Source: Onchocerca lupi (lineage: Eukaryota; Nematoda; Chromadorea; Rhabditida; Onchocercidae). Taken from it: 64,000 bases of DNA. The stretch covers positions 124,001 to 188,000 of the forward strand of contig JAOVVO010000071.1 in assembly GCA_028564675.1 (NCBI GenBank). The letters are read 5' to 3'. The notes beneath the pieces were generated by a model. The model ran no database searches and was not told the DNA's origin. It saw only the letters and a list, made by a program, of their open reading frames with translations. Shown here piece after piece: positions 23,501 through 33,268 of this stretch; the stretch's first letter is position 1, and each line of letters opens with the position of its first letter. A program made the position numbers and the translations under genes.

Positions 23501-25388
23501 AATCGGTAGTTTTCTTTAGATTTTGTTTTTCTTCGATTCTGTTTTTCATATATTTGAATTTTATATGAGGATTCAAAAATCTGTCGCAGTCTGCCATATG
23601 AAGATTTTCAACGTCATAAAAATGCCATGAAGGAATTAATTTCCGGTAAATTGAACTAAGCAGTATTTTTACGATAAATATTCAGCATTATTTCAATGCA
23701 GAACTGAATTTAAGATTTTTTTGCTTGTAGTTTGGATGGGCAAGCACCGAAGTCGAAATTTGAACGTCTTCTTGAAATAATGGAAAATCGCCGGTAAATT
23801 TTTTAATTTGATTATTTTCGCAGCATCAATATCTTGAGAAATCGAGATCTCCAAATTTGGATTCTAAATTTATTAAATTACGTACAGTTAATAAGTAAAT
23901 TTATGAAGTCCAAAAAGAAATAAATTTCTAAATGTGAATTGTCACTCTTATTTTTGTCTGTTTCATGACTTGTTTTTTCTTCAAAAATTCAACTTTGCAG
24001 AAAAGTAGAGTTGAAACTTCTGGAAAAGTTGGTTGTTAGTGTGAGGAATTTGATCGAACGCGATTCGCTTTGTTTCCCGTTGATAGATGCTTTACGTTTG
24101 GAAAGTGCGGATGCCACGAAAACACCACTTCCGGATCCTTGGAGTGATTTCCATCAGTATGCTATAAAGTAGGCTTCTTGAATTTATTGGACAATGTTTC
24201 GAATTCTAAATCTCGGTTAACTGGATTTGAGTAGCTTGATCTCAGTTTACCAATGTCAGCTATTGAAAGAAGTCATTTTAATTTATACTGATTAACAGTT
24301 GTACTTGGTATTATTTATGTTCATTAAAATAATGACTAATGACTTCCTTTTCCCTAATTCATCATCTTTCTTTTGTTTACATATGTCAACTTTGAGTTTA
24401 GCATGAAATTTATTGAAATTATATTTCACAAAATATTCTTCCCAGCCGATTATCATTTTAATTCTTTTTAATATTTCAGAATTCCAGAAAAGGTAATGAG
24501 TATAATTAAAGAAGAAAAAACGAAAAGTAGAGAGGAAAAAGATGTGATACCAATAAAACGAATCAAAAAAGAGGAAGGTTCTGACGGTTTGTTTTTGGAA
24601 TATTATTTGCGCCCATTTATAAGCGACCATAATTAGCAATATTTCATATTGATGGAATATGAAAATTAAATCTTCTTGATATAAGATCAAATGATCAAGA
24701 TTTGCAAACTTTTAATAAATTACTGGTTTTTTTTAGAACGTATTGCCGTGATATGCCAGGATGGTTCGCGATTGGAACTATCGCAAGAAGCATCGGATCA
24801 ACTTCGGCCATACAATTATAAGTAATAATTTATGATTATTTAATGATACACCTGATATGTGCACTTCTTATTCCATTTTTGAATTAACAGCAGATGATTC
24901 CCTGCGAAGGTATCCATGAATTGGAATATAAATACATTTCCAATGTCGAGAGTCATTTGATCTCTTAATAAAAATACGATTTTAGGTTTGATCCTGAATT
25001 TATCCCAATATCAGATGATTGTACCGAAATTCAAGTATTCATCGAGAACGATATTGTAAGTTTGTCTTTATTAAAGTTTTATTTCTGACTAGTGATTTTA
25101 TTTTTAAATAGTTCTCTGTTTCTTTTGTATTTTCATCTCCTTGTCAACTTTCAGCTGCTAGTACCACCATTGCGATTAGTGATACCTTTGAACTATCCAG
25201 AATCCAGGGCATCCATATGGCGTGATCGATGGTCATATGGTGGTGTTAGCTTGGTCGATATTAATACACAGTTCGATAAGCGTTTAAATATGGCTGTTAA
25301 TTGTCGAACTATCACGGAAATCGTCAATGCTTGGAAGCTTGCTTCTTTGCATGTCTTGAAAATTGGTAGTTCTAGTACAAGCACTTAG
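20544..25388 (+). CDS. MED15: Mediator tail subunit 15 (MED15/mdt-15 family)
   Basis: Fifteen exons: 20544-20609, 21022-21071, 21650-21742, 22031-22160, 22528-22618, 22754-22871, 23065-23282, 23373-23505, 23590-23645, 23745 (or 23731)-23793, 24001-24168, 24480-24586, 24737-24821, 24986-25055, 25155-25388; about 555 aa. The N-terminal half is Gln/Met-rich and low in structure. A helical block with YSQKLELLKPYHEHIKRLLE matches the conserved MED15 core. A short Lys/Glu-rich stretch (IKRIKKEEGSD) resembles a nuclear localisation signal. The C-terminal domain has FDPEFIPI, VPPLRLVIPLNYP, a WRDRWSY block and ITEIVNAW, colinear with the end of human MED15. The family links activators (in worms, lipid and stress regulators) to RNA polymerase II. 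No KIX domain is visible. The exon 9/10 junction is out of phase if the strong acceptor at 23730 is used; the weaker one at 23744 restores the frame. Confidence 0.88.
21846..21966 (+). repeat. Duplicated exon-3 acceptor followed by hairpin
   Basis: About 65 bp covering the end of intron 2 and the start of exon 3 (21601-21664, through GCAG/ATATGGTATG) recurs at 21846-21910 inside intron 3. It is followed by a 14-bp inverted repeat (21926-21939 and 21953-21966, CTCCCAATTAGATA). The copy diverges and reaches a stop soon after the copied acceptor, so it is a decoy and not an exon. Confidence 0.8.
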
Positions 25389-25424
25389 AATTTTTCTTGT
25401 TCATGAATAGGGTTTTTTTGCTGG

Positions 25425-25768
25425 CTTAATAACATTAACTTTCTGATCATAGTATTCAAGAAAGTTTCATTTGCTATTCAAGGTTGGGAAATGATATAAT
25501 TTTAAGTTAAGAAAATTGAAAATCTCTTAATCATGAATATTAATCATCTCTTTAAGCATGTATTTCACGAGTTTTGTATTTCACGGGAGAGGCAACATCT
25601 CTTGCTAAATAGTATTTCCCGTAAAATACTCACTTAAAGAGACAATCACATTCATGATTGAAGAGATTTTCAATTTTCTGCACATAAAATTGTATCCTTT
25701 CCTCACCTTGAATAGCAAATGAAATCTTGTTAGAATAATACTATGATAAGAAAACCAGTGTTATTAGT
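25425..25768. repeat. Long near-complete palindrome (344 bp)
   Basis: The left arm from about 25425 (CTTAATAACATT, GATCATAGTATT, TTGCTATTCAAGGT, AAAATTGAAAATCTCTT, CTCTTTAAG) is matched in reverse complement by the right arm ending near 25768 (CTTAAAGAG, AAGAGATTTTCAATTTT, ACCTTGAATAGCAA, AATACTATGAT, AATAACAC). Even the centre, with TATTTCACGGGA against TTTCCCGTAAAATA, pairs partly. The layout fits a MITE or a recent inverted duplication. If transcribed in the MED15 3' UTR it would form long double-stranded RNA. Confidence 0.85.
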
Positions 25769-26554
25769 TTTGATGTTATATATTTTTTATGAATTGATTA
25801 TGATTCCCATTTTTGGTTTATTAGGCTATGGGTGTCAGGTTCAAAAGATTAGTGCTTGTTTTATCTAGTTTTTTATACTTTGTTTTTTTTGTATTTTTTT
25901 GTATATTTATTTTTTTATAGGCATGCCTTTTGTTTTTTGAATTTTATTTATCACTAGATAGTACAATTTTCTTAAATATACTTGGATTTGAACAGATAAA
26001 AAATATTTTAAGGTAAGCATACTAAATGACACAGAACTTATCCCTTAATGTGCTATTTTTAGTCATGAGTATTAATTTATCAATCCTGCTTTTTAGATAA
26101 AAGTCTAGGTTTTTCAAGTTTCGTGCAGATGAAGAATCATACTAGTCCCAAAGTAAATTTGAAAAAATACTAATTATGGAATTAAAATCATGACTAGCTG
26201 CTATAACTAAGATTGTTTTTTGCTTTTGTTTCTATAATTTCTCATCTTTCATACCGATTGGAGAGATATATGGCCAAGTTCGAGCGTATTTGAAATTGCC
26301 AATATTCTGAGATTTCTGAGTAAAATCCCGAAAATTACTTTATCACCATTGCATAAGCTTGATTAGCTCATTTTATCGTTCAGTTTAGCAGTTTGCTATT
26401 TATTATCATATGTATGCTTCGCTCATGCAAAATTTTCCTGTATTATGGGTAACATGTATTCAACCTTTCTATCGATGTCAAGAACTACAAACATTTTCTT
26501 TTCTCTCATTGAATAAAGAAAAAAATTTTTGAATAAAATTGTTACCATATCTCT

Positions 26555-26880
26555 ATGATTTATATTACTTAAGATCGCAAAAGTTAACTGGAAAAGGCGT
26601 TGTGGATAGTCTTGGTATCATCTGCAATAAAAACTCTATACCGTTTGATACAGAAAAAACAACTATTACTTGAAGGCTGCGTTTTGGTAACGCTGCTGAA
26701 AAAACACGTGGACTTGAGGCGAAAAATTTTAAAGATTACTGCCCATGGGAATCTGATCTTGCGATTTTTGAGACTGGGCCAGTTTATAATAGTCTCAATT
26801 ATCTTAAGCATATTTTAAGTGAAATGAGGTCAATAAATAATTTGCCGCGGAACCATTATAATTCCGATAGAAAGGTAGAT
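26555..26880 (+). pseudogene. glyA: Bacterial-type serine hydroxymethyltransferase fragment
   Basis: In one frame from about 26560 the translation reads LRSQKLTGK, then CNKNSIPFD and EK, an in-frame TGA at 26671-26673, then RLRFGNAAEKTRGLE and FKDY. This matches the conserved C-terminal part of serine hydroxymethyltransferase (LRSK.LTGK, NKN..PFD.EK, SG.R.GT.A.TTRG). The TGA falls where the family has Ser-Gly. The PFD.EK wording is typical of bacterial GlyA; animal enzymes have NKNT.PGD there. No flanking exon or start is seen. I infer a decayed nuclear insertion of Wolbachia or other alphaproteobacterial DNA. Beyond about 26760 the frame stays open to at least 26880, but the residues no longer match clearly. 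The enzyme would interconvert serine and glycine in folate metabolism; this copy cannot be functional. Confidence 0.72.
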
Positions 26881-27104
26881 ATTTTTGATGCAAAAACTGA
26901 CTTAGTAATAACTTTAGAATTTTTTAATGTCAACTGTGACAACTTAATTATAGAAAAAATAGGAAAGAATTAAGAGAATTATCACAAACCAGAATTAATG
27001 ATGTAAAAAAAGAACAAAAGACCATTTCTATATTCATATTCGTGGATAATTTTGTACGAAGATAAGTGTTTGTACGAATTAATGGACAGTTTTATACGAA
27101 TATG

Positions 27105-27139
<35 letters not shown>

Positions 27140-27719
27140 GATCCATCATAGAAATATTACTAGCTGTGTTGATAACAGTATTATGATATGATGGTTGATG
27201 AACTTTTAAGATCTCTAAATGAGCTGTTGTTTATACTTGATTTTTCATTACTTTCTCACTAAGTTTGTAGCTATGATGTCATATCGGTTTGTGATTTTCT
27301 TTGTAAGCAGTATGATCTCGAAGATTTGAAACATCATCGCTTAAGATATTACAGAATAATTGTTATCTTACCAGCCAGTGATTAGCTTTCTGGCTCTTTT
27401 ATTTTATTAAAAATTAAAAAATAAATATCCGTCTTACTATAAGATTATGAATTAAAGAAAAAGATCATTTATAATGATGCTTAATAAGTGGCACATGATA
27501 GCAAAAAGAATAAATTTTCGCAAAATACGTAAGAAAAAAGTGAAAAATATAGCGAACGTGGTAACAACATTGCAAATTAAGATATACTGGCGTTTTCAAG
27601 AAAATGCGCGACTTAAGCAGTATGTTAGTGAGATATTGAAGTTTATGAACACAAACTATTAAAGATTTTCTGTCATGGGCTCGGCTCATCCTGAATAACC
27701 GAAACTTGCAGATGAAAGC

Positions 27720-27934
27720 ATTTGACCTGAATTTCGCTCGCTCATTGCTAATATCATGCTTTTTCTCAAATATCCATTCAACACATTCATTCACACTCCT
27801 AACCAGATATTCTGCTCCTTTCGTCAAACCTTTCGGAAAATACAATCAGTAAAAAGTTCTGACAACATATCTTTCTTTGTTATATTAATTTTCTTGGACC
27901 AAATTCTGACAAAATCTGACAGGAAATCGGGAAC
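27720..27934 (-). pseudogene. Relic copy of EFL1 exon 6
   Basis: Minus-strand translation from 27934 gives LSDFVRIWSKKI, KDML and ELFTD, close to EFL1 exon 6 (LSDFVRIWSKKI, KDIL, KLFTD). A one-base shortening near 27845 shifts the frame, after which KG...KGAEYL matches the EFL1 stretch KGMIKDGAECL. The intron acceptor TAG just upstream is also conserved, so the copy arose from genomic DNA and not from mRNA. Similarity fades past about 27795. No other EFL1 exons were found beside it. Confidence 0.8.
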
Positions 27935-28496
27935 CTAAAATGGTTAAGATCTCCACCTTCACTTGTAAATTTCGCACTGCTCTTTACCCTTTTGCAAAGC
28001 AGCAAATTATATGACTAAAGATGATAACTACTTTTCGTATAAAGTAAAAAATAATCACCATGCTTGAAGAAAAATCTGAGAAAGAACGATGAAAACACGC
28101 ATAGCCAGCACAACATAAAAGCGTGTTCCAAATTTTGGGACAAATTCAAAAACGAAAAAACGACATGAAGTGAAATTCCAGAAATCTGATTTCTACGGAA
28201 GTTTAAAATTAATCTGCTAATATGCAAAAAAAAAGGATGAATCATTTAGTGCCTCTCTGCATTTTATTCAATATCCCACAACTTCCGGAGATTTGCGGTC
28301 GAGATCTGAATCATTGCTGAATAATCTCTAAAACAAACAACTAGCCTCTCAACGCAGTCCAAATAATTATTTTGAAAGACTTAAACTCCTATAAAGAATT
28401 TTGCTTTGTTATTGGTTAAAAAAAAAAAAAAAAATAGAGAAGCAGTGCATTAATATCTATAACACAAGAAACATCATAAAATGAAACTTTTTAAAG

Positions 28497-29850
28497 TCAT
28501 GGGATAGAGTCGCTATCATGCGATGAGTGATGAATATATGGCTGAGGACTTAATTTACTATGTACAGATGGGTAAAGGATCGACGATTTACGTTGTGGTA
28601 CCGTGTCTGGACGTGGAATCAGCAATGATTCATCCCTCATTATCGGTGAAACATCAATATTAAGCGGTACATCCATTTCTTCCTGAAACATACAAACAAG
28701 AAATAATAAAAAGAACCGTAGGACTTAGGAGTTAATTAAAATAAAACATAATGAAACTCGACAGGTGCGAAAAACAATGTTGGGAAAAGATGGACACTAG
28801 AATTTCTTTCCTACATTCATATCAGATTGACAATACTCCCATTTTAACAAGTAACATTACTTGGTAAAGTGTAAACATCAATCTAATTTGCACTTAAAAG
28901 ACTCAAAGAAGACGATTCTGAATACGATTTCCTGTTAACATATACAATGTTCACTACTTTTTGCAAATAATAAATTCTTCTCATCAATAATTTGAAAAAT
29001 TCTTACATTCACAAAATACATCAAATTAATTATACTATGTCTAAGTTGGGCGAGCATGAAAGTTCTTCTCATCCATGAAGAAAACCAACTACTTAGCAAA
29101 CCCAGTTACATCTAAAAAGTAGAACTTCAAAATCGACAGATCTATTTCAAAGTCTTCGGACAAATTTTTGCAAAAAAAATACCCGCTGAGCTGAAGAAGC
29201 TGAAGCTGATCTATGCGCAATATTGTGTAAGTTGACGGATGGCAAGTTCGATGATGGATTATTCATCTTCTGTTTATTCATTGCGTAATCACCAGAATCA
29301 AAAAATTTCTGTAAGCAATGCATCAAATTCGATAAGAAAAAAACAATAAATAATCTCAAAGTGCTATGAAAGTATAAAGCAGAACCTCTTCAACTAAGAC
29401 AAGCTATTTTGTGGACTGATTCCAAGCCGTAAATATTTCAATAGTGAAAAATATTTGGTAATTTTAACACTCTAACAATATCGCCGTAAATATTTCAATA
29501 GGGAAAAATATTAGGTAATTTTAACACTCTAACAATATCAGTTTTTTCCCTTTTGAATTTACTCATATCAAAAACAGGGTGAGTGAAATCAGAAATAATA
29601 TTGATACATTCTAGGAATTCTAAAAAACATCAATTTTTTGTCTTTTCTAGTGAAAACCGTAGGATTTTAAAATGAAACATACTCTTTGCTGTTGTAATTT
29701 CTTCTGTAGAAAAGCACTTTGTGGTTTCACTGGTAATCTGCCATTTGACGCTAGTTTACTCATCAAAAGATGCTCTTGCTCCTTTTCGAAAGTGAGTTCT
29801 TCGCTAGCCATCTTTTTCATTTTCTTCAAATTCTGAATATCACCAAGCAT
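28497..29850 (-). CDS. ensa-1: Alpha-endosulfine/ARPP19 PP2A inhibitor
   Basis: Three exons on the minus strand, all phase 0: 29850-29683, 29308-29183 and 28682-28497; 159 aa. The endosulfine core is clear: KPQSAFLQKKLQQQ, then KFFDSGDYAMNKQKM, with Ser61 in FDSGDY. This is the site phosphorylated by Greatwall/MASTL kinase, which turns the protein into a PP2A-B55 inhibitor at mitotic entry. A second conserved site, PQRKSS at about residues 127-132, corresponds to the protein kinase A site of human ENSA and ARPP19. The protein is longer than the 112-121 aa vertebrate forms, with extra residues between these motifs and a His/Ser-rich C-terminus. It is small, soluble and likely disordered. Intron 1 carries a 57-bp tandem duplication. 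Confidence 0.95.
29426..29539. repeat. 57-bp tandem duplication in ensa-1 intron 1
   Basis: Two adjacent 57-bp units (29426-29482 and 29483-29539) starting GCCGTAAATATTTCAATAG, differing at only a few positions. The close match implies a recent origin. Confidence 0.9.
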
Positions 29851-32625
29851 TGCTCTTCAGCAATTTTAAATTTTTCAAAAAAAAGTTGGAATTCTGAAAA
29901 AATTTTTCTGAAATAATCCCCAATATTTCTAATATTTTATCGATAAGATAAATACCATTTTCAAAAAAGAACAAATGGAAGGATAAATCAAAAATTTTTC
30001 ATAAATTTTTTCAAAAAAAAGTCATGCTTCAAGAATAGTAATATGAAACAATATTTCACAGTAAGCAATCAATATCAGTTCCAGCATTGTCAACAAATGA
30101 GACCATTGGGTGTCATAAAATTAATCATAAAGAAAGTTCTAAATAATCCCGAAGAATGAAATGAGAGTAACATAGGTACATCCATGATCTTTTCATCTTT
30201 TTCCAAGACCGGGTTTCAACATCATTCTTCTCATGATTATAAAGTTTTGCGATACAAGTGACTTATAAGAAACTTGAAGCAATCTCACATTTTAACAAAC
30301 TATGTTGAGGCAAGAAAATCATTCCTGATACCATAAATTATATATCACATAATTATGGAATCCAAATATGGAATAACTATTATACTAAAAATCGAGACTG
30401 CAAGCACATGAATAATAATCATAAAGGAAATCATGGAGAAAGGAAATCCATACCACTCTAAAAAGGAATTCAATTTTCATGCCTCTCAGTCTTCTTCCTG
30501 CTAATATTACTACAGAGACTAAGATGATAACTCAACTTTCGAAAGTCACAAACTTCACAAAAAAAAAAGAAAAAAAAAAAGAAGATCCTTGTTATTAATC
30601 AAATCTACAATCTTCTAGATCGAATGTTGAATCCCATTTATCAGGCATGCAGCAGTTTGTACTTTCACCAGATATAATGCTGAAAAGAGGAAGAAAGAAT
30701 ATTACCTGAACAGAAGCTCAGTGTTCAGTCTCTAGCCAACATTGAAAAATGAAAGAAAATTGAAACAGAAGTGATCAAAATAAGACTGAAACGATAAATA
30801 GGGAAGTGCAAACAAAGGTTAAGATTATTTAGCCTGAATTTGATTGCCTAAATTTCGTCTCGCATCAGCTATGACATGTAATTGCTATCTCGCATAGTGT
30901 AAAGTTCAAAAATCTCATGAGCTATTTTAATTAAAGTAGCATGCAATTAACACTTTATTAATTTATCCATTTTTTACTTTTATACAACACAATTTGAAAA
31001 GAATGGAAATTGCTGAAAACCGAGATACCCGAACTATTACGTTTTTAGACTAAAAAATGAGCAAATAAATAACCGATGATGATAAAATGTTTTGGGTCAA
31101 AATTTCTAGATGTCTTCATAAATTTTGCGCCTTTCTAATTAAGAATCGTTCACTTCTATCACACAGAAATGCACACACTCACACAAATACAAACATCCTA
31201 AGACAAAAGCGCCTCCAATCTGATTCATTCGAAAATTTTTTATAAATGCTAACTATATGGATCGGATTGAGCTGAATTTCCCCATAGAAAATACTGACGC
31301 CAGAAAATTAATGAGCTGAGAATATTTCTTATCAATGAGCAATCTTAACCTTTTTCAGCCTAAGTGTGGATTTAATGAGATGTAATATAGCCTTCCATCA
31401 GGATGATTAGAAATGATGGACTAGGAACGATAGTGATACTCTAATATTAATATATGTCGGAAAAATCCGAAAGATCTGATTAATGGTAACACGTTGAAGA
31501 TCAGGAGAAGAGCAAGAGTTCAGAAGAATTTAAAAGATTTGTATTTTGGAGCAGAAAGAGTTTCTACAACAATTTTCTAAAAGGATTTTCTACCGATAGT
31601 TTTCTGCAACGTTTTTGACAAGACTTCAAATTTGGAATTTTCCAGAACGATCACAGCGACAGTTTGATTCGAATCGACATAATAATCGACAATCAAAGAG
31701 CAGTATACTCTTCTAGGAGAGACAAAGGGAAAGAATATCCAGTGATAAATTTATTTGGATATTCTTGGATAATTATTTGTTCGTAACTGTTCCATCTATT
31801 AATAAATCCCTTCTCCAAACAGAAATCGTCTCTTCCACAAAACTACCTTCCTGATAATATAAATTAAGTAATAATAATTACATATTTAATAAGTTGAGGA
31901 AAGAATATAATAATATCAACTTTTCGAGTAATTCAATAATTCACTAACGACAATATATAAATGAATTTTTATGATAATTATATCTGAAAAGAACTGATTG
32001 AAAAAATGAGATTTAAATTGACTTTTAATAAATAAAATTATCGACATATTTCTAAAAAATCCTCTGAAATTAATTCTAAAAACTCCTCTAAAAATTCACT
32101 CGAATTTAAATATTTAATTTCTCAAAATTAATAAACCTTAAACAACTTCCACACATCACATAGCCATTACTCCGTAACACAATTAACAATCCCAAATCAA
32201 TTTATCCGAGAGACGAAAACAACCAACTCCAACGTCACTGACATTCCTCCTGCTAGCAGCAACAATTTTTTATACGGTTCATATTGATGTTTGACGGCCC
32301 TCTGTTTAATTTTATTTATGCAATAATTGCGAAATTTTCTTCTGGATGCGAAAAAATGGATTGTTTGTCCGGTTATTTCAGTTATGTGTTTTCCAGGTGT
32401 CACTTGTAATTGCTAACAATTCGAATCTTAAACAGTTGAGTCTTAAGCAGTGATTTTTGCAGGTAACTTTGATCATTTGATTTTAAAATTTTGATTTTAA
32501 ATTTGATTTTAAATGATTTGATCATTTGATTTTAAAGTCATATAATGTAAAATGTGAAGTGTTACATTTAGTTGATTGAAAACGTGAAAATTGCAATCCT
32601 CAATATATCTTTTATATTGTCAGTA
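29851..32625. other. Divergent ensa-1 / + strand gene interval
   Basis: 2.8 kb between the ensa-1 start (minus) and the ATG at 32626 (plus). It holds a dispersed repeat copy at about 31470-31815. A 70-codon minus-strand ORF at 32197-32412 matches nothing I know. No RNA gene was seen. Promoters of both genes should be here. Confidence 0.5.
31470..31815. mobile_element. Dispersed repeat copy (3' half)
   Basis: Shares with the EFL1 intron copy the blocks GAAGAATTTAAAAGGA-like, AATCGACAATCAAAG, GAAAGAATATCCAGTGAT, TTGGATATTCTT and TCCATCTATTAATAAA. The CCGCCAAA minisatellite part is absent. No ORF. Confidence 0.6.
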
Positions 32626-33019
32626 ATGGGCGATATACAAAAAGAAATTCGGAATCTTTGGCGTGAAATGGTTTCGGAAATGAACTATGCTAAAACTTTG
32701 AGCTTGATTTTCTGATGAAAAATGTTATTGATGCGGAAATAAGGAAAAAAAATTGCTTCTGAATTGCTGTATTGCTATATACTTTTTTTTTTTGATTTCG
32801 GATGTCTTACGCGATGGGTTCGTAAATTCCACATTTTAACAAGTATATTAGTCATTTAAATTAGGAGATTGTGATTCAAGTCAAAAAGTTGACTTATAGT
32901 TATCGGATGAATGTATAAAGGAGATGCAGGCTCGAAATGTATTGGAAGCACGATATTATAAATTCCGGTTATTGTTGCAAGGAGCAATTGATGCCATCAA
33001 AGGCAATCCTTTAAATTAA
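32626..33019 (+). CDS. Small unidentified gene, frame uncertain
   Basis: An ATG lies just after the acceptor-like TTGTCAG and opens MGDIQKEIRNLWREM and NYAKTL. The frame then closes at TGA, while the +1 frame continues plausibly (ELDFLMKNVIDAEIRKK). A final exon at 32900-33019, after acceptor TTATAG, reads LSDECIKEMQARN, ARYYKFRLLLQGAIDAIKG and ends at TAA. The two parts look like one short helical protein of about 90-100 aa, but joining them needs a frame correction or the short exon ending at ATG/GTTTCG (32670). I do not recognise the family. Alternatives are a decaying gene, local base errors, or a donor inside the last exon leading into the Tudor gene downstream. Confidence 0.42.
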
Positions 33020-33268
33020 GTCATTTTACACTTTACTGTTCAAATTAATCAATTTATTGTCAAGTGAAATTCTTAATGTGTGTACTAATTCTGTATATCA
33101 ATTGTATATAATCGAATACAATGCGACCTCTCTATGTTTTTAAGTAACTCTTCGTCCTCTGTCATTCCTTCCCTCCTTTACTTTTCTATTTGCGCCTTAT
33201 AGCTTCATTAAATATATTTCTGTGTTTACTCATATTTATTTCAAAATCATCTTTTACTAAAATTTTAG

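Larger units (their letters stand above)
25389..28496. other. MED15-ensa-1 tail-to-tail interval
   Basis: 3.1 kb between two convergent genes. It contains a long palindrome (25425-25768), a bacterial glyA-like relic (26555-26880), a poly-A tract at about 27111-27138 and an EFL1 exon 6 relic (27720-27934). Nothing else was recognised. The MED15 3' UTR must end somewhere in the left part. Confidence 0.6.

Noticed and set aside
26600..26818. ATG-started plus-strand ORF over the glyA relic
   Set aside because: It is in a different frame from the GlyA similarity and has no family features.
32197..32412. Minus-strand ORF (70 codons after acceptor TAG) with KHITEITGQTIHFFASRRKF
   Set aside because: Not low-complexity, but it has no ATG, no recognisable family and no partner exon; it overlaps the presumed promoter of the + strand gene.
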